From: Batkoa obscura
Taxonomy: Eukaryota > Entomophthoromycota > Entomophthoromycetes > Entomophthorales > Batkoaceae
Assembly: GCA_030770535.1 (NCBI GenBank)
Contig: JASVEC010000027.1
Span: forward strand, 372,001 to 436,000
Direction of reading: 5' to 3'
DNA length: 64,000 nt
Part shown: positions 22,545 to 33,975 of the stretch, in pieces
How the letters are laid out: every line of letters begins with the position of its first letter
How positions within the stretch are numbered: position 1 is the stretch's first letter
Notes under the pieces: model-generated
The model's database searches: none
Seen by the model: the letters and a program-made list of their open reading frames with translations, nothing else
What the model was told of the DNA's origin: nothing
Translations under genes and position numbers: made by a program

Positions 22545-23470
22545 ATGGCTAGTCAAGGAAACAACAATAATGAATTAAACACTAATAATAGTGAAACAAA
22601 AATAAATGAAAGCGCAGGACAGAACGGAAACCAAGCTAACGATTTGGACTCAACAAGATCGCTTGAAACTGCAGAAGTAATATTTGAAATTTGATTGAGT
22701 TTTAAAATAATTTAGTTTTTTAAAGGAACTTGAAGCCATGAAACAGAGAGTGAAAGAAATGGAAGAGGAAGCAGCTAGACTAAAAAATTTGCATGAAAAT
22801 TTTGAAGGTGAAATAATGTATTTAACTGAAGAAGGTATTATCTTTATCAATTAGTATTTGAATTTATTAAATTTCATTTAGAAAAAGCAGAAATTGATTC
22901 AAGATCCATTTATGTAGGGAATGTAAGCTCTATATACGGATTAACAAATTAACATTTAATAAAATTAAAGGTGGATTACACTGTTACCCCAGACAAATTA
23001 CAGGAGCATTTCGTATCTTGTGGTAATATCAATAGAGTTACCATTATTTGTGATAAAGTTACTCAACAACCAAAAGGGTACTTTTGTTGTATAGTTTTTG
23101 AAAGCTTACTAATAATTTAGCTTTGGTTATATTGAATTTTCAGATGCTTCTTTAGTTGCTAATGCTTTAGTTTTAAATGACTCCGTGCTTAACGGTCGTC
23201 AAATCAAAGTATGGCTTTTGTTGTTTATTATTTTATATTATTAAATATAATCTTAGGTACTTAATAAACGTACTAACTTACCTGGAATGGGGTCTAATCG
23301 TGGTAAAAGTAACCACATTCGCGGTGGACGTGGACGCGGACGCGGTGGACGTGGTGGACGTGGTGGACGTGGTAGAGGAAATAGGTAATTAAAAACATAG
23401 TCTAGAGTTCAAAAAATGCTAATTTAATACTAGATCCCGTCGTCCACCTATCCATTATGCCCCTTATTAA
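22545..23470 (+). CDS. PAB2: Nuclear poly(A)-binding protein (Pab2/PABPN1)
   Basis: Seven exons: 22545-22676, 22726-22834, 22882-22922, 22971-23078, 23121-23208, 23257-23384, 23434-23470. An Asn-rich acidic N-terminus leads into a coiled coil ([20 protein letters not shown]), then one RRM with RNP2 SIYVGNVDYTV and RNP1 KGFGYIEF. An RGG tail ([17 protein letters not shown]) and a short [11 protein letters not shown] end complete it. This order is that of PABPN1 and S. pombe Pab2. The family binds nascent poly(A) tails in the nucleus, controls tail length and helps feed RNA to the exosome; Arg methylation of the tail is usual. The G/C-rich RGG codons stand out from the AT-rich surroundings. Confidence 0.93.
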
Positions 23471-23744
23471 AAAGATAGAGATTTTGCACTATCAGTATAT
23501 TGAGTTTATCTATAATTTGGTATGATAAAACTAATCATATTGATTGGTTAATTTCTTTCATTCCTTATTATTAGAATAATCATCTTCGTTAACATTAGTA
23601 AAAAAAAATAAGCTATAAAAAAATACATGTTTAACTTCAAAATAATAGATTAAAAGTTTTATTTAAAATATATAAATAATAAATTTGTACTTTTAGTGTT
23701 TAGTTTTTTGTTTTTATTATTTTTCTGTTCGTAATTTCTATATT

Positions 23745-25249
23745 TTATACCTTTTTACCCTTAGATTCTATAGATGGTCTTAATGCTGAAATAGTGACAA
23801 GGATAGCTTCCTATAAAAAAGTAAATACTACAAACAACAATAATAGAAATAATATTACCTCAGTACGAATAGTTCTAGATCCTTGAGAAGGACAAGTATT
23901 TATCCAAAAATCAAAAAGAGAAGAAGCTTCATCCCCAGCAATTTGTAAACTTTGATCTGCATCAACAGCTGCTTCAATACCTGCTACACCACCAAATACT
24001 ATAATTAAATGGCTACCCATTCATTAGTACATTTAACTATATTCAATATCATTAATTACTTAAATTCGGGCATTTTAGAATGAAAACTATCAATAGATTC
24101 TCCTCTTTCTGAAGTACCAATCTTCAAGTCATAACCACCCTTTAGATTATTAGTAAAATAGTGTTAACTATAACAATAATTTTTACCTTGTATGGAGATT
24201 GATCGAAAACATTTGATAAATTGCTAGCATGGCGTACTTGATAACCCCAATAGATACCATCTTCTTCACGTGGTTTTTTATAGCTTACTACTTTTCCACG
24301 GATATAACTTGATTTGATAGCATTGACTATTTAAAGATATTATTTACTTGTTAATTTTATATTATTATTTTACAATCTCTATCTTGTTCATCAATTTCTA
24401 CAGTTACTCGAGTCCCTGGCTTAATACTTTTATCAAGCGATAATTCCTTAGATTGTTAGCGTATAATACACATTATTACTATTTATTACTTTTTTTAAAC
24501 CACAATAAGCAAACGACCCTTTGTTTTGTTTAATTGGCTTATTCAATATGACACCTTCTCTAAAGCGAGAAATTTCGCTTGATCTCAAATGGTGTGGACA
24601 ATCTAGTGGATTTAATAACCCTAATAACTTGTTAAACAACCAAGCATATTAAACAATACTAAAAGTTACCAGCAAATTGTAAATCTTTATGGATAGGAAA
24701 TAACTGTTTTCTTAAATATCTTTATGGAATGTAATTTAGCACTATTAAATTTTTAAAGCTTAAGGCTTACTGTGGAGTTTCTAAATACTGTAAAACACGA
24801 GCCATAAACAGATCTGGATTTTGTATGTTGTTTGCTGGCTCGAAAGTGCCCGATAAGTCACTCGCTACTTCTTTATATGCGTTTTGTGCTTCAATAGGGC
24901 TTAAGTTGTCGTTATACACCACTACCTCATCCACATTAAATACTACTAATGCTCTTGCTATCTAGTTTATATAAAGTTCACTTATTTGTTTATCTATCCT
25001 TATTATTATTTACTTGTCCAACTAAATAAGTCCTCAACTCTTGGGATTGAGCATTTGCGACTATTGACCCAGGTATTGCTACACTTACAGTATATTTTCT
25101 TGGTTCTCCTTTTAATATAGTCTCTTTTTTTTCGCCAGAATTCAAAGGTATCAGATTAGCATTGCTTAAAGCTATCCTTTCAGTAACTCTCCTCTATTGA
25201 AATTTAATATTGTATTATTTAGTTGTTATTTTATTACTTTTTTCATCAT
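23745..25249 (-). CDS. SPOUT-fold RNA methyltransferase (SPOUT1/C9orf114 family)
   Basis: Ten small exons on the reverse strand, all in phase: 25249-25238, 25193-25014, 24961-24771, 24719-24670, 24620-24490, 24446-24374, 24326-24187, 24139-24060, 24012-23859, 23810-23745. Family landmarks in order are YTVSVAIPGSIVANAQSQEL, RTYLVGQIARALVVFNVDEV, LNPLDCPHHLR, SRFREGV, GIYWGYQVR, DLKIGTSERGE, HLIIVFGGVAGIEAAVDAD, NTCPSQGSRTIRTEEAILVT. The last block is the trefoil-knot SAM-binding region. The human member has been tied to RNA 3'-end methylation and the mitotic spindle. Substrate in fungi is uncertain. The first exon codes only MMKK, so the exact start is less sure. Confidence 0.9.
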
Positions 25250-25297
25250 TTTAATAAAAATGCAATTTTATAATATTATTTCAATAGTAATAAAATT

Positions 25298-26819
25298 TTA
25301 TTTAAACAATTTCACATATCGAATTTTCATTCCAAAAAAGAATATAAATAAACCAATTAAATAGCCGAATACTGCTAGAATAGTGAAGAGCAAAAATAAA
25401 CCTTGAACATTCAATAGACGCAATAAGGTGGATGAGAAAGATGATAAAATGGCTGCTAATAGGTACCGAAAAAAATTAGCACAAGCAGAAACCAAAGACG
25501 AGTTTGAAGGAAACAGATTAATTAAATATGTTGAAGTGATGATCATTATACTTATGCTTGAAAAGCCAATAAAGAAGTGAAATATCAGTAATACGTAGAT
25601 GGAACTGATGCTATTAAATAATAAGCAGTATAATAAATAATTTAATATAATTATTATCCCAGTTACTATGATTATTTTGAATTTATTTTCATGTTTTACA
25701 GTATTATTATTCTCACTAGTGACTTTTATCTTATCACTTAATTTACCAACTACCATGCTGCCTACTATGTTACCACATCCAATTGGTATAAGCGATAACC
25801 CTATATCGAAACTATTCATGTCGAACTTTTGAGTCATTATAAGTGGGTGGCTTGTCTCTAATAACATGTATGTTGCAAAATTGATTCCATTATAAAGCAT
25901 AATTAATATTATGATAACAAAATTCATAAACTGGAAAAATTTAAATATCCTAAATGTGTGTTTTCTACTATCTTTCACCTTCTGATTATCCTTATAAAAC
26001 TTAGCATGAACATTTGTTTCTTTTAAAAAGAAAACAATTAATACCAAGATGATACTGGCATAAATAATTAAAAAGATAAATATTGATTTATAATTGAAGT
26101 AGTTTGATAATATCCCTCCCAAAATAGGCCCTAAAATAGGCCCTACCATTGCTCCTAGAAAAAATATTCCCATTGCAAATCCACGCTCTTCCTCAAGGTA
26201 GATATCACTGATCGTTCCTATCCCGCACACATTTCCTGAACTTGATCCTATACTTTGTATCACTCTCATTGCTAATAGTACATAAATGTTTGAGCTAAAG
26301 AGCAGTCCTATGTTTCCTACACATTACCGTGTTAATAAATTAAATAATGCCTTTAAAATAAAAATATACCAATAATGAAAATAATTAGAGAAGAAATATA
26401 AACTATTTTACGACCATAATAATCTGCCAAATTGCCCCAAATCAATGGCTAAATAATAATAACATCAGTATTGATTTATAGCATTATTAGACATTAAACT
26501 TTACAGTCACAGCTAAAAAAACCAAAAAGAGAGCAATGGATAAATCCATCATTGTTTCATTTGTATTAAGTTCATGTTGAATTTCTACAAGAGATGGCAA
26601 CTAAGCAAAAATTTAGAAATAGTTAATTATTATTATTAACTCAATTCTCACATAAATCGTACTACTCAAAGGTGGCAAAACAGCGGTTGAAGAAGCCAGA
26701 ATCAAATAAAAAAATTTGTGATATTTGGTATACTGAAGTTTTGGGATTCCTACCAACTCGATATCCAATAATGATGGATTTAAAGATTTTTTACGTGTTA
26801 AACGCTCGATTTCTTTCAT
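25298..26819 (-). CDS. Major facilitator superfamily drug:H+ antiporter (DHA1-like)
   Basis: Four exons (26819-26652, 26600-26505, 26448-26370, 26316-25298) give 453 residues and about 12 membrane helices. Signature motif A lies after helix 2 (WGNLADYYGRKIVYISSL), and the helix 4-5 region shows RVIQSIGSSSG and a motif C-like GPILGPILGG, which marks proton antiporters of the DHA1 group (polyamine or multidrug exporters). It is expected at the plasma membrane or vacuole; the substrate cannot be told. A short upstream open frame (ATG at about 26867, 7 codons) precedes the chosen start. Its 3' end faces the SPOUT1-like gene start at 48 bp spacing, so transcription is in the same direction. Confidence 0.85.
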
Positions 26820-26966
26820 CCTATTCTTCTCTTTTATTTTTTATCTTAATATGATGTCTTCCATTTGTTTTTATATACTTTTGAAAATTTCAACCTTATT
26901 GGTTTAATACATTTGTTCATCTTTAATAAATTCAGCCTTCATTTATGCTTTTTACTATTTTTTTTA

Positions 26967-27131
26967 ATACAGTTGCTGCAACTCTATTGGGATCTAACAA
27001 ACTATTCATTTAAAAAAGCAGAATTTTGCTGAAATTATGGTTGAATCTAATGAAGATTTTTAGAAACAAACAAACAATTGACTCTAAAAATTACCGCAAA
27101 GTTAATCGCAATAAAGTTGCAGCAGCTGTAT
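26967..27131. mobile_element. Miniature inverted-repeat element, family B, copy 2
   Basis: Ends are inverted repeats of about 25 bp: ATACAGTTGCTGCAACTCTA at the left and the inverse of ATACAGCTGCTGCAACTTTA at the right. The right arm continues into a segment matching copy 1 at 6247-6415. It is 165 bp long with no coding capacity. Confidence 0.7.
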
Positions 27132-27587
27132 TCAGTTTCTTCGACACGCAAAGTTATTTTTATTTAGATTATTACTTTTTATACCTTTAAAACTTTACCT
27201 TCATGCCTTCATTGGGCATTAATGAAGCTAATTTAAGGTATTATCAGATTTAAGCTCTTTCACTAATATTTTAATATAAGCATAGGGCTTGGATATTTGT
27301 ATTAAATAATGAAATGCTCACAAAATGGCCTAGAAATAAAGTTATCTGATATAGTTTCTTTTAGAATTTTTAACTTGATCTTTCATGTATATTTGTTTTA
27401 TGCTTCTACTTGTAAATACATATAACTAAATTAATAAAATGAACGGCACAACTATAATCCAGCAAAAATTTTAAGGCCAAGCTATTTCTCTGATAACGTT
27501 AGTAATATAAGATTTGACCAGCGGGAAACTAACAACTAGTTAATGTTTTACTGTCTTTATACTATATATTATTCTGTAGTTTCATAC

Positions 27588-27900
27588 CTTTTATATCTGA
27601 GTAAAGTCAAAAGCTCGGTTAAAACTAGAAATTAATTCTCCACTTTGATTTAGGTCTAAACTTGCAAGGTCATATGCTAACATAAATTTTGTTTCATTAT
27701 TTTGTTCATTTTTACATGGTATTGTATCTACAAAAATTAAAAGGTATAAGATTATTTCAAAAACAATTTCTCCTTCAGACTAAAAAAAATTAAAGGCTAT
27801 GGCTGCTACAACAACTAATTTTGTGCCACTGTCTTAGTGGATTTGCTCAAAAAGGGAGATTGTTTCTGAAACATCCTTATAAATGGCGAACCAAAATGAC
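27588..27900 (-). pseudogene. Unidentified coding remnant
   Basis: One reverse-strand frame reads WFAIYKDVSETISLFEQIH, stop, DSGTKLVVVAAIAFNFF, stop, SEGEIVFEIILYLLIFV, DTIPCKNEQNNETKFMLAYD and LASLDLNQSGELISSFNRAF. Residue use is protein-like, but two stops interrupt it and no start or homologue is recognised. The last part could also be a real terminal exon beginning after TTTTTGTAG at about 27730. Confidence 0.25.
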
Positions 27901-28564
27901 ATTCACAAAGCAATTCTAAAATTAAAAAATAACTTTTGTGGCGTTTGTGCCTAACACATCTTTACAAGTCAAAACCGGAAAAAAATCGATTCCTAGGTCT
28001 AACTAACCCAAGTTGAATACTCAATACCATAAAGTAATACTGGTAAACATAGTCAATTATTGATTATAGTTTAGGATTTAGCCTATTTTATTGCATAAGG
28101 GCTACAACTTTCAAGAAATAAGGGATATTGATGATTTGAAAATGAAAATAAATAAATTCAACGTCATAGAAGTGATTTTATCAGCAATTGTTTATTAGGT
28201 ATAATAACCAAAGAGACTGTTCTAAGACAAATTCCCTCTAGTCAATGCCCATAATGTTTAAAATAAATATATCTTTGAATTTCTGCCTTCAAAAACAATA
28301 TTTTGTTTAAAAAATCAACCCAAAAAAGCAGTATCAAGTAATACTTGATTATTATTCTTGAAGAGATTACAAACTTGTACTTCGTATCAAGATTTAAAGC
28401 TATTTATAGAACCAAAGGTAGCTTTGGAAGTATTGACCGTAGTCAATTTTAACCAATGGTATTCTTCATAAATATATATGTTTTTTTATTGAAAATAACA
28501 AATAATATAAGCAAGTGCGTAAAACAGGTGACTAAGCAATCTTTAAAACTGCAAAATTTTAAAA
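27901..28564. other. Intergenic, nothing supported
   Basis: AT-rich. An open frame at 28456-28653 overlaps the promoter of the next gene and has no motif, so I leave it out. Confidence 0.45.
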
Positions 28565-28571
28565 CACATTG

Positions 28572-28579
28572 TATAAAAA
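28572..28579 (+). promoter_or_regulatory. TATA box conserved between the two Ecl1-like genes
   Basis: TATAAAAA followed by GACAACTTTC is kept at the same distance (about 150 bp) before the ATG of the paralogue at 43727. The following ~150 bp (likely promoter and leader) are also alike. Confidence 0.55.
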
Positions 28580-28723
28580 GACAACTTTCATTTTTTTGTA
28601 CTCCAAGCTTAACTGAAAGAAAAACTTCCTCGTTAACAACTTTATTGAATTAAAGGGTCAGCGTGTTTGTTTCGATTCATTAAACTAAAACTAATTATTT
28701 TTATCATTAAAACTGTAAATATA

Positions 28724-29005
28724 ATGGATACAAGTTGGTGCACCATCTGTGGTCAACATATTGATTGCTCAGATACCGAGCTTTACTGCAGCGAGAGATG
28801 TCGCAAGAGGGATGAGATACCCCTTTTATTACCCTCCACCTTTACCATCATGTTTCCGGGTTGTCCTGATCTGCCTTCTCCAACCTCAACCTATAGTCTC
28901 CTTTCAATTGAAAATCCCACAGAAGTACCATCTTTTCAGTTGAACTACATTAATGGAAATGAAGATTCTGGTTCCAATAATGGGTATAAGTATAATTCTC
29001 TATAA
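28724..29005 (+). CDS. Ecl1-like small zinc protein (paralogue 1)
   Basis: The protein has 93 residues from the ATG at 28724. The N-terminus MDTSWCTICGQHI, DLYC-type CSERCRKRD holds the pattern C-x2-C ... Y-C-x3-C of the Ecl1/2/3 zinc-binding family (life-span regulatory factor), with cysteines at 6, 9, 22 and 26. The rest is Pro/Ser/Thr-rich and probably disordered. S. pombe Ecl1 proteins extend chronological life span and respond to nutrient stress; shared function is inference. A longer frame starts at 28667, but the paralogue conserves the protein only from MDTSW, and the extra residues differ, so I choose 28724. A near-twin lies at 43727-44011. Confidence 0.65.
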   Translation: MDTSWCTICGQHIDCSDTELYCSERCRKRDEIPLLLPSTFTIMFPGCPDLPSPTSTYSLLSIENPTEVPSFQLNYINGNEDSGSNNGYKYNSL

Positions 29006-29010
29006 TTAAA

Positions 29011-29310
29011 ATAAAATTAGTTGTATATAAATACTGTTTCTAGTTTAACTAAGGACCAAAAATATATCAGAACTCGTTTGATAAAAACTTTTTTTAAAAT
29101 CCTGATAATAAAGAATAATTCTAATTATTTACCCAATAGCAACTTACAACTATGAAATTTATCGAAAACAAAGTACTTGATGGAATACTTTATGCACACT
29201 TTGTTTGTTACTTGCCTAATATAGGTAGGATGCACTGCGCACGTTTTGGAAAATCTAAGGACCAAGTATAAAAGTAAGAATATTTACTACATTATCATTA
29301 TTTATTAAAA
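29011..29310. repeat. 3' part of the Ecl1-like duplication unit
   Basis: Matches 44017-44290 with gaps: ATTATTTACCCAATAGCAAC against ATTATTTACCCAATAATAGC, then TTGCCTAATATAG and AAGTATAAAAG. It shows that the duplicated block extends about 300 bp past the gene. Confidence 0.55.
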
Positions 29311-29827
29311 TGGAGTTAAAGTGAAATAGGTCTTTTGATTATATTGGAAGGAATTTCGAACTATCATATTAAAACTAGTCATATATAAAATTATTGTAAG
29401 TGTTCTTTATTTGTTGTTGTAAATAAAATTATTAGTTAAAAGTTACCTTAAGATACATCAATAACCAAGATAATAAACATTATAACTTTCAAGGTTAAAT
29501 TATTTCATTATATTTAACAATTAAGTTCCAGTAAAAGAACGGTATTTTATGAATAAATAATATCGCCATCCATTGACGTATGGGAGTTTTAATATCATTT
29601 TATTATGATAGCATACTATTAAGTGCAGTCTTGATTCAATATTCCGGTAAACACTATTTTTTCAAAATTGCAGCTCTTTGTACATTTATTCTGATACCTT
29701 AGTTGACTTAAACTGCTCATATGTATTCTATTACTTTTAAGTTCCTTACTTTATATTTTCGAAAGTAACACTATTTCTAATCGATTCTCCAACAGTTAAT
29801 CGATGTTTTTGTTACTTGAAAATGAAA
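29311..29827. other. Intergenic, nothing seen
   Basis: AT-rich; no gene or repeat recognised. Confidence 0.5.
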
Positions 29828-29898
29828 ATATGGGGTGTATTTAAGAATTTTACTAACAATCTTCCCACTCAAATAGCGCTTAAAAAACATCCTCATAT
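29828..29898 (+). mobile_element. Miniature element family A, copy 7 (internal deletion)
   Basis: 71 bp. The left end ATATGGGGTGTATTTAAGAA and core TTACTAACAATCTTCCCACT join almost directly to a shortened right end ACATCCTCATAT. Confidence 0.85.
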
Positions 29899-30348
29899 GA
29901 AGAAATTAGAGAAATTAAAATCCTTGTTTTTATGGCTTTTTTATTAATTTTTGTAACAAATAGAATTACTTATAAATAATTTTATTCGCTATATAATTAC
30001 AATCTAAGTTAATCTTTTATTAGTTAATAGTTTAACTAAAATCTCTCTAAAGAAAATCATAGATAGCATAAATTATCATCCGCTTACATCATACTAAGAA
30101 ATAATAATCCTTTTGTTTGCTTTATCCTTGATAAATTCTAAAATACCTATTAAATTATCCCTTTGTTATGATAGCATTATTTATATGAGTTGTGAGTATT
30201 TTAATACCTAAGTATGATTTAGCATTTACTTGGAGTGTTTACAACATTTTTTAATTGGTAAAGCTATCAAAATATCGCTAATTATTACGACAAAGATATT
30301 TAGACCTTAAAAATATTTATCTGATTATAAAGGTTCTATTTTAACTTC
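29899..30348. other. Intergenic, nothing seen
   Basis: AT-rich; ends at the target-site repeat (CTTC) of the LTR that follows. Confidence 0.45.
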
Positions 30349-30829
30349 TGTGAAATATCGCTTCATTAGCTCTAGGATTGATTATAATATAATAATCAAT
30401 TCTGAATTCCTTATACAGATTTGCTGTGAGAATTGCTACCACCTGATCATGAAGAACTTACTGCCCACGTTTTTGTGTCCATACTTGGCAACTACAATAA
30501 GGAATAACTGTTATAATGTTCCTTATAAATAGCCACCCAGTTGGAGTATAAAAGAGCTTCTTCAACATATTAACTCGAGGCTTTTTTAATTAAATTACTC
30601 CCTGATAACGTATCATTGATAAAGTCACTAAGTCTTTCTGACAACATTTTACATAGATTTTACAGTAGTATCTTCTATTATATTTGTTTTACATAATTCG
30701 TAGCTTATACGTATTATTTCTATTAAGCTAAGTCTATCTTAGTTACATAAACTAAGACCGTTCGACTCAAGGCAAGTTAATTAAGCAAGAGTAGTTTTTA
30801 ACTCCGACCACTGAGTATCAACTTTCACA
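30349..30829 (+). mobile_element. Solo LTR of an LTR retrotransposon (fossil)
   Basis: 481 bp with TG...CA ends inside the inverted tips TGTGAAA and TTTCACA, flanked by a 4-bp repeat CTTC. It contains a TATA box (GAGTATAAAAGAG at about 30545) and no coding sequence, as expected for a solo LTR. Related copies lie at 33976-34335, 55232-55693 and 55912-56373, and they differ from this one by tens of percent, so this insertion is not recent. Whether it is Ty3- or Ty1-type cannot be told without an internal region. Confidence 0.75.
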
Positions 30830-30976
30830 CTTCCTTGGCTATTACAAAGTTTTATTGTAGATCATAATATTTAAACTCTAGTCTGAAGATCATTTATATT
30901 ACCAATAAAATTAAAATTACTTTTTTTTGAGCGTATAATAAAAATTTATAACACACTATTTTATAAGTTATTAAAA

Positions 30977-31405
30977 CTAACCCGAGATGTTTCCAATGCT
31001 GTTACAATCCAAATTAGATTGATCAGTGTTGACGCAATTGAATTCAATTTCAGATTTAGCACTAGTTCCAGCTTTAAGGAAATTGATTTTAATAACAGTA
31101 TTGTCACTAGAGCAATCTTCGAAGTTTAGCCCAAGTTCGCCATCGCTACTTACATCCTCAAATGCAGAAGTACAGATAAGGTCGGAGGTGGTTCTCCCAT
31201 TTTGAACACAAGAAGTTGATAATTTCTCACCATTATATACAGCAGAGCAATAGCAATCCATTCTATATTTAATCTCGCCAGTAGGATGGCTGAGTTTTTT
31301 AAAATTCGAGCTACATTTTACTTCATAATTAGTGGAGCCATTCACATTTGATGCCAAAATACCAAAGAGGGTAGAGAACAAAAGAACTTTAGATACGTTC
31401 AACAT
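30977..31405 (-). CDS. Small secreted protein with conserved cysteines, unknown function
   Basis: From the ATG at 31405 the product has 142 residues and a clear signal peptide (MLNVSKVLLFSTLFGILASN). The mature part is about 119 residues, rich in Ser and Asn, with eight cysteines (for example MDCYCS and FEDCSSD). I recognise no family. A further in-frame ATG exists at 31420, but a TATA box sits at 31438-31445. A start of transcription 25-35 bp downstream of it would bypass that ATG, and the decayed copy at 15177-15596 also aligns from the second Met. The gene is paired with the Ser/Gly-rich gene 1 kb upstream, and the same pair is duplicated in decayed form. It may be an effector or wall-associated protein. 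Confidence 0.7.
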   Translation of the reverse strand: MLNVSKVLLFSTLFGILASNVNGSTNYEVKCSSNFKKLSHPTGEIKYRMDCYCSAVYNGEKLSTSCVQNGRTTSDLICTSAFEDVSSDGELGLNFEDCSSDNTVIKINFLKAGTSAKSEIEFNCVNTDQSNLDCNSIGNISG

Positions 31406-31437
31406 TTTTTGGAAGATCAACCCGTATTTTCGTTTTA

Positions 31438-31445
31438 CTTTTATA
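31438..31445 (-). promoter_or_regulatory. TATA box of the small secreted protein gene
   Basis: TATAAAAG on the reverse strand, 33 bp before the second in-frame ATG. It decides the start choice of the gene. Confidence 0.5.
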
Positions 31446-32426
31446 TGATTTTGTATAGCCTAAAAGACTGGTTTAATATTTCATATTTCTTGGCATCTAT
31501 CACGTTTGAAGTATTTGTGTTTTTATATTTATTGTTTCACTCCCTATACCTTAATATATCAGCCATTTGACATATCATTTAATTACACATAATGTAAATA
31601 ACAAATCATTTAAAAAATTTGGTTATAATAAATATTAAACTCTTAAATATATAGAAATCATCGGATATTTTATTCTTATTTTAGATTAAGTTTTATGATA
31701 TGAGTTAATGTTTTTCAAATTAAAATGCCCCTATTTAGTTGTTCTATGAATTAATATACAAAACAATAAATATAAAATGTTATAACTTGGAAAGTTACAA
31801 AATGTTAGTAATTTTTAAATATTGGAAGCAATTTACATGCCTTTACTTTTAATTATATTATAGCACTAAATTAAATATATTGCGACATTAAGTTGAATAC
31901 AAATAATTTTTTATGAAATTGTTTTTTAGCTTGTGTATATGTTTTATAGATATCATGTTCTAAAATAGTTTCAATCTTGGGGGATCAAATATACCCATGG
32001 CATACAAATGTATTTATAATGAGAATTACATTGATCTGAACCACACCAATTCAAAACAATATCTTAATTAAGAGACCTTTAATTTTAAATTTAATAGTTC
32101 TAATGTTTAATTATCATTAATTATTGAGAAAAATGATATATTTTAAAATTAAATTATAGTTAATGTATGAATATTTTTGTTAAATATAGAACATCTTCAT
32201 TAAAATGATTTCAAAAACTTATCAAGTAAGCTATATCAAAGCTCTTATTGTTAATGTACCTAAATGTTTTTGACCTACTGACTATAATTTTATTTTTTTC
32301 TATTTAATGATACGTATTTTCAAACAAGGGTCCTTCTTTTTTTAAAATAAGCAGTTATTGTAAAGACAATATTTCAAAAATTTAAGTAGTTTTTAAAATT
32401 AAGCTTTTATTTACAAATTAGTGATA
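31446..32426. other. Intergenic between the secreted-protein genes
   Basis: No gene seen. The ~40 bp just after the upstream gene's stop (AAGCTTAATTTTAAAAACT on the reverse strand) resemble the sequence just after its pseudogene at 14285, supporting duplication of the whole block. Confidence 0.45.
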
Positions 32427-33110
32427 TTAGGTAGCCTTATTAAAGCCATTGAAGTTAGTACCAGCACCAATAATGCCAACTCCGGTAGATGAGCCAAAGT
32501 TATTAGAAGTACCAACAGTTCCAGCTCCATTAGAAATAACTGCTACATTATTACCAGCATTGGTACTTGAATATGGACCAATGGATTGACCATAACTAGT
32601 TCCTGATCCAGTGACCCCAGATGAATTTAAAAAATTACTTTGAGAAGCTTGAAATCCAGAAGAAGCACCAAAACCAGCGTTACCTGAAGTAACACCCGAA
32701 CTAGAACCAGTACCAAAAGAATTGGCATTGGAACCATACCCATTATTACTTCCACTTGCGAAGCTAGATCCTACATTGACAAATCCAGAATTACCAGTTG
32801 CGCCATTGATGGCATTATTTCCTGATGAAAAAGCATTACCGTATTGATTAGCAGTACCACTTGATACATTTGAACTAGCACCAAAAGAAGAGTTTGGGCC
32901 TGAAGCAACACCAGCGCTTGTTCCATAATTTGATGTAGAACCACTTCCAGCTGCTGAACCAAATGAGGAGCTTACAGAAGCACTTCCACCATTGGTAGAG
33001 CCCCCAATAGCACCTGAGCCGCTTACTTGAGATACTGAATTATTTGGTACTGGAATAGTAAGGACGGAAGTCAAAGCTAAGACAATCATGAACGAGATAG
33101 ATTTAAACAT
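32427..33110 (-). CDS. Secreted Ser/Gly/Asn-rich low-complexity protein
   Basis: A single-exon frame of 227 residues. Residues 1-18 (MFKSISFMIVLALTSVLT) form a signal peptide, followed by a short Pro/Val stretch. From about residue 30 to the end the protein is built from irregular repeats of Gly, Ser, Asn and Ala with regularly spaced aromatics (SSFGSAAGSGST, NYGTSAGV, GYGSNANSFG). It has no cysteine and no obvious GPI tail. Such silk-like composition is seen in surface, spore-wall or adhesive proteins; the role here is unknown. A TATA box lies about 87 bp upstream (33197-33204). A decayed paralogue lies at 14005-14266. Confidence 0.75.
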   Translation of the reverse strand: MFKSISFMIVLALTSVLTIPVPNNSVSQVSGSGAIGGSTNGGSASVSSSFGSAAGSGSTSNYGTSAGVASGPNSSFGASSNVSSGTANQYGNAFSSGNNAINGATGNSGFVNVGSSFASGSNNGYGSNANSFGTGSSSGVTSGNAGFGASSGFQASQSNFLNSSGVTGSGTSYGQSIGPYSSTNAGNNVAVISNGAGTVGTSNNFGSSTGVGIIGAGTNFNGFNKAT

Positions 33111-33196
33111 TTTGAGGATTAGAGTAGTATTAATGAATCAATAAATAAATAATTATTATTACTTAAATTTGATTATTTAATGTATCATTTTCGATG

Positions 33197-33204
33197 CTTT
33201 TATA
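33197..33204 (-). promoter_or_regulatory. TATA box of the Ser/Gly-rich secreted protein gene
   Basis: TATAAAAG on the reverse strand, about 87 bp upstream of the ATG at 33110. Confidence 0.45.
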
Positions 33205-33790
33205 GTGTAATTTTTCAATTTTTCAATTTTTAGTTTAAAGTTAATAATAGTAATGAAATACCCCAGTTAATTTATGCTTTTAACAGTTAAAAAATCCCTT
33301 ATAATATTACCAGGTTTTAGATTATATTATTTATCAAATTTAAATGAACTTGAACTTTTTAATTTGTTAAAAATTTAAGTTAAAAATCTAATTACTATTG
33401 AAAAATTAGATAATTGAAAGCTTTTAATAAATAAAAATAGCAAAGTAAAAAGTTTAATTTCGTTTAAATTAGATTGGTAATAGCTGAAATTGGCATTTAG
33501 GTTTCAACATTTACAATAATTTAACCAATTTTTACAAAAAATGGTTGAAAATCTCAAACCAAAATATCAAAATAGCTAAATGAAAAATTTAAAAAGCAAA
33601 TATCAATGCTTTAAAAAACCCATTTTATTAGCATTAAGATTTTTGTTCCATTCTATTATTAAATTTACTTATATTAATTTTTATTCTATTATTAGATTAA
33701 ATTAAAAAAATTATTATATTGCATTAATTTATACTTTACAGTCAAGTTTTTATGCAGTAATATTTTATTTTTAAATTGTTCATATTTACC
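33205..33790. other. Intergenic, nothing seen
   Basis: AT-rich; no gene recognised before the transposon end. Confidence 0.5.
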
Positions 33791-33975
33791 ATATGGGGGT
33801 GTCCGAATTGGTTTCAGAATTTAACTAGAAATTAATCCAAATTTTAAGTTTTTAAATTTGTGAGTCTTTAATGTATGATCAGCTAAATTTAAAAAGCTTA
33901 AAACTAAATATAAAAACTTAACTTAAAGACTTATTTTATTTATTTTATTTTATTTTATTTTTTTGATTATATGTT

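Noticed and set aside
28667-28723. Upstream in-frame ATG extending the Ecl1-like protein by 19 residues
   Set aside because: The extension differs between the two paralogues, while similarity of the protein begins at MDTSW.
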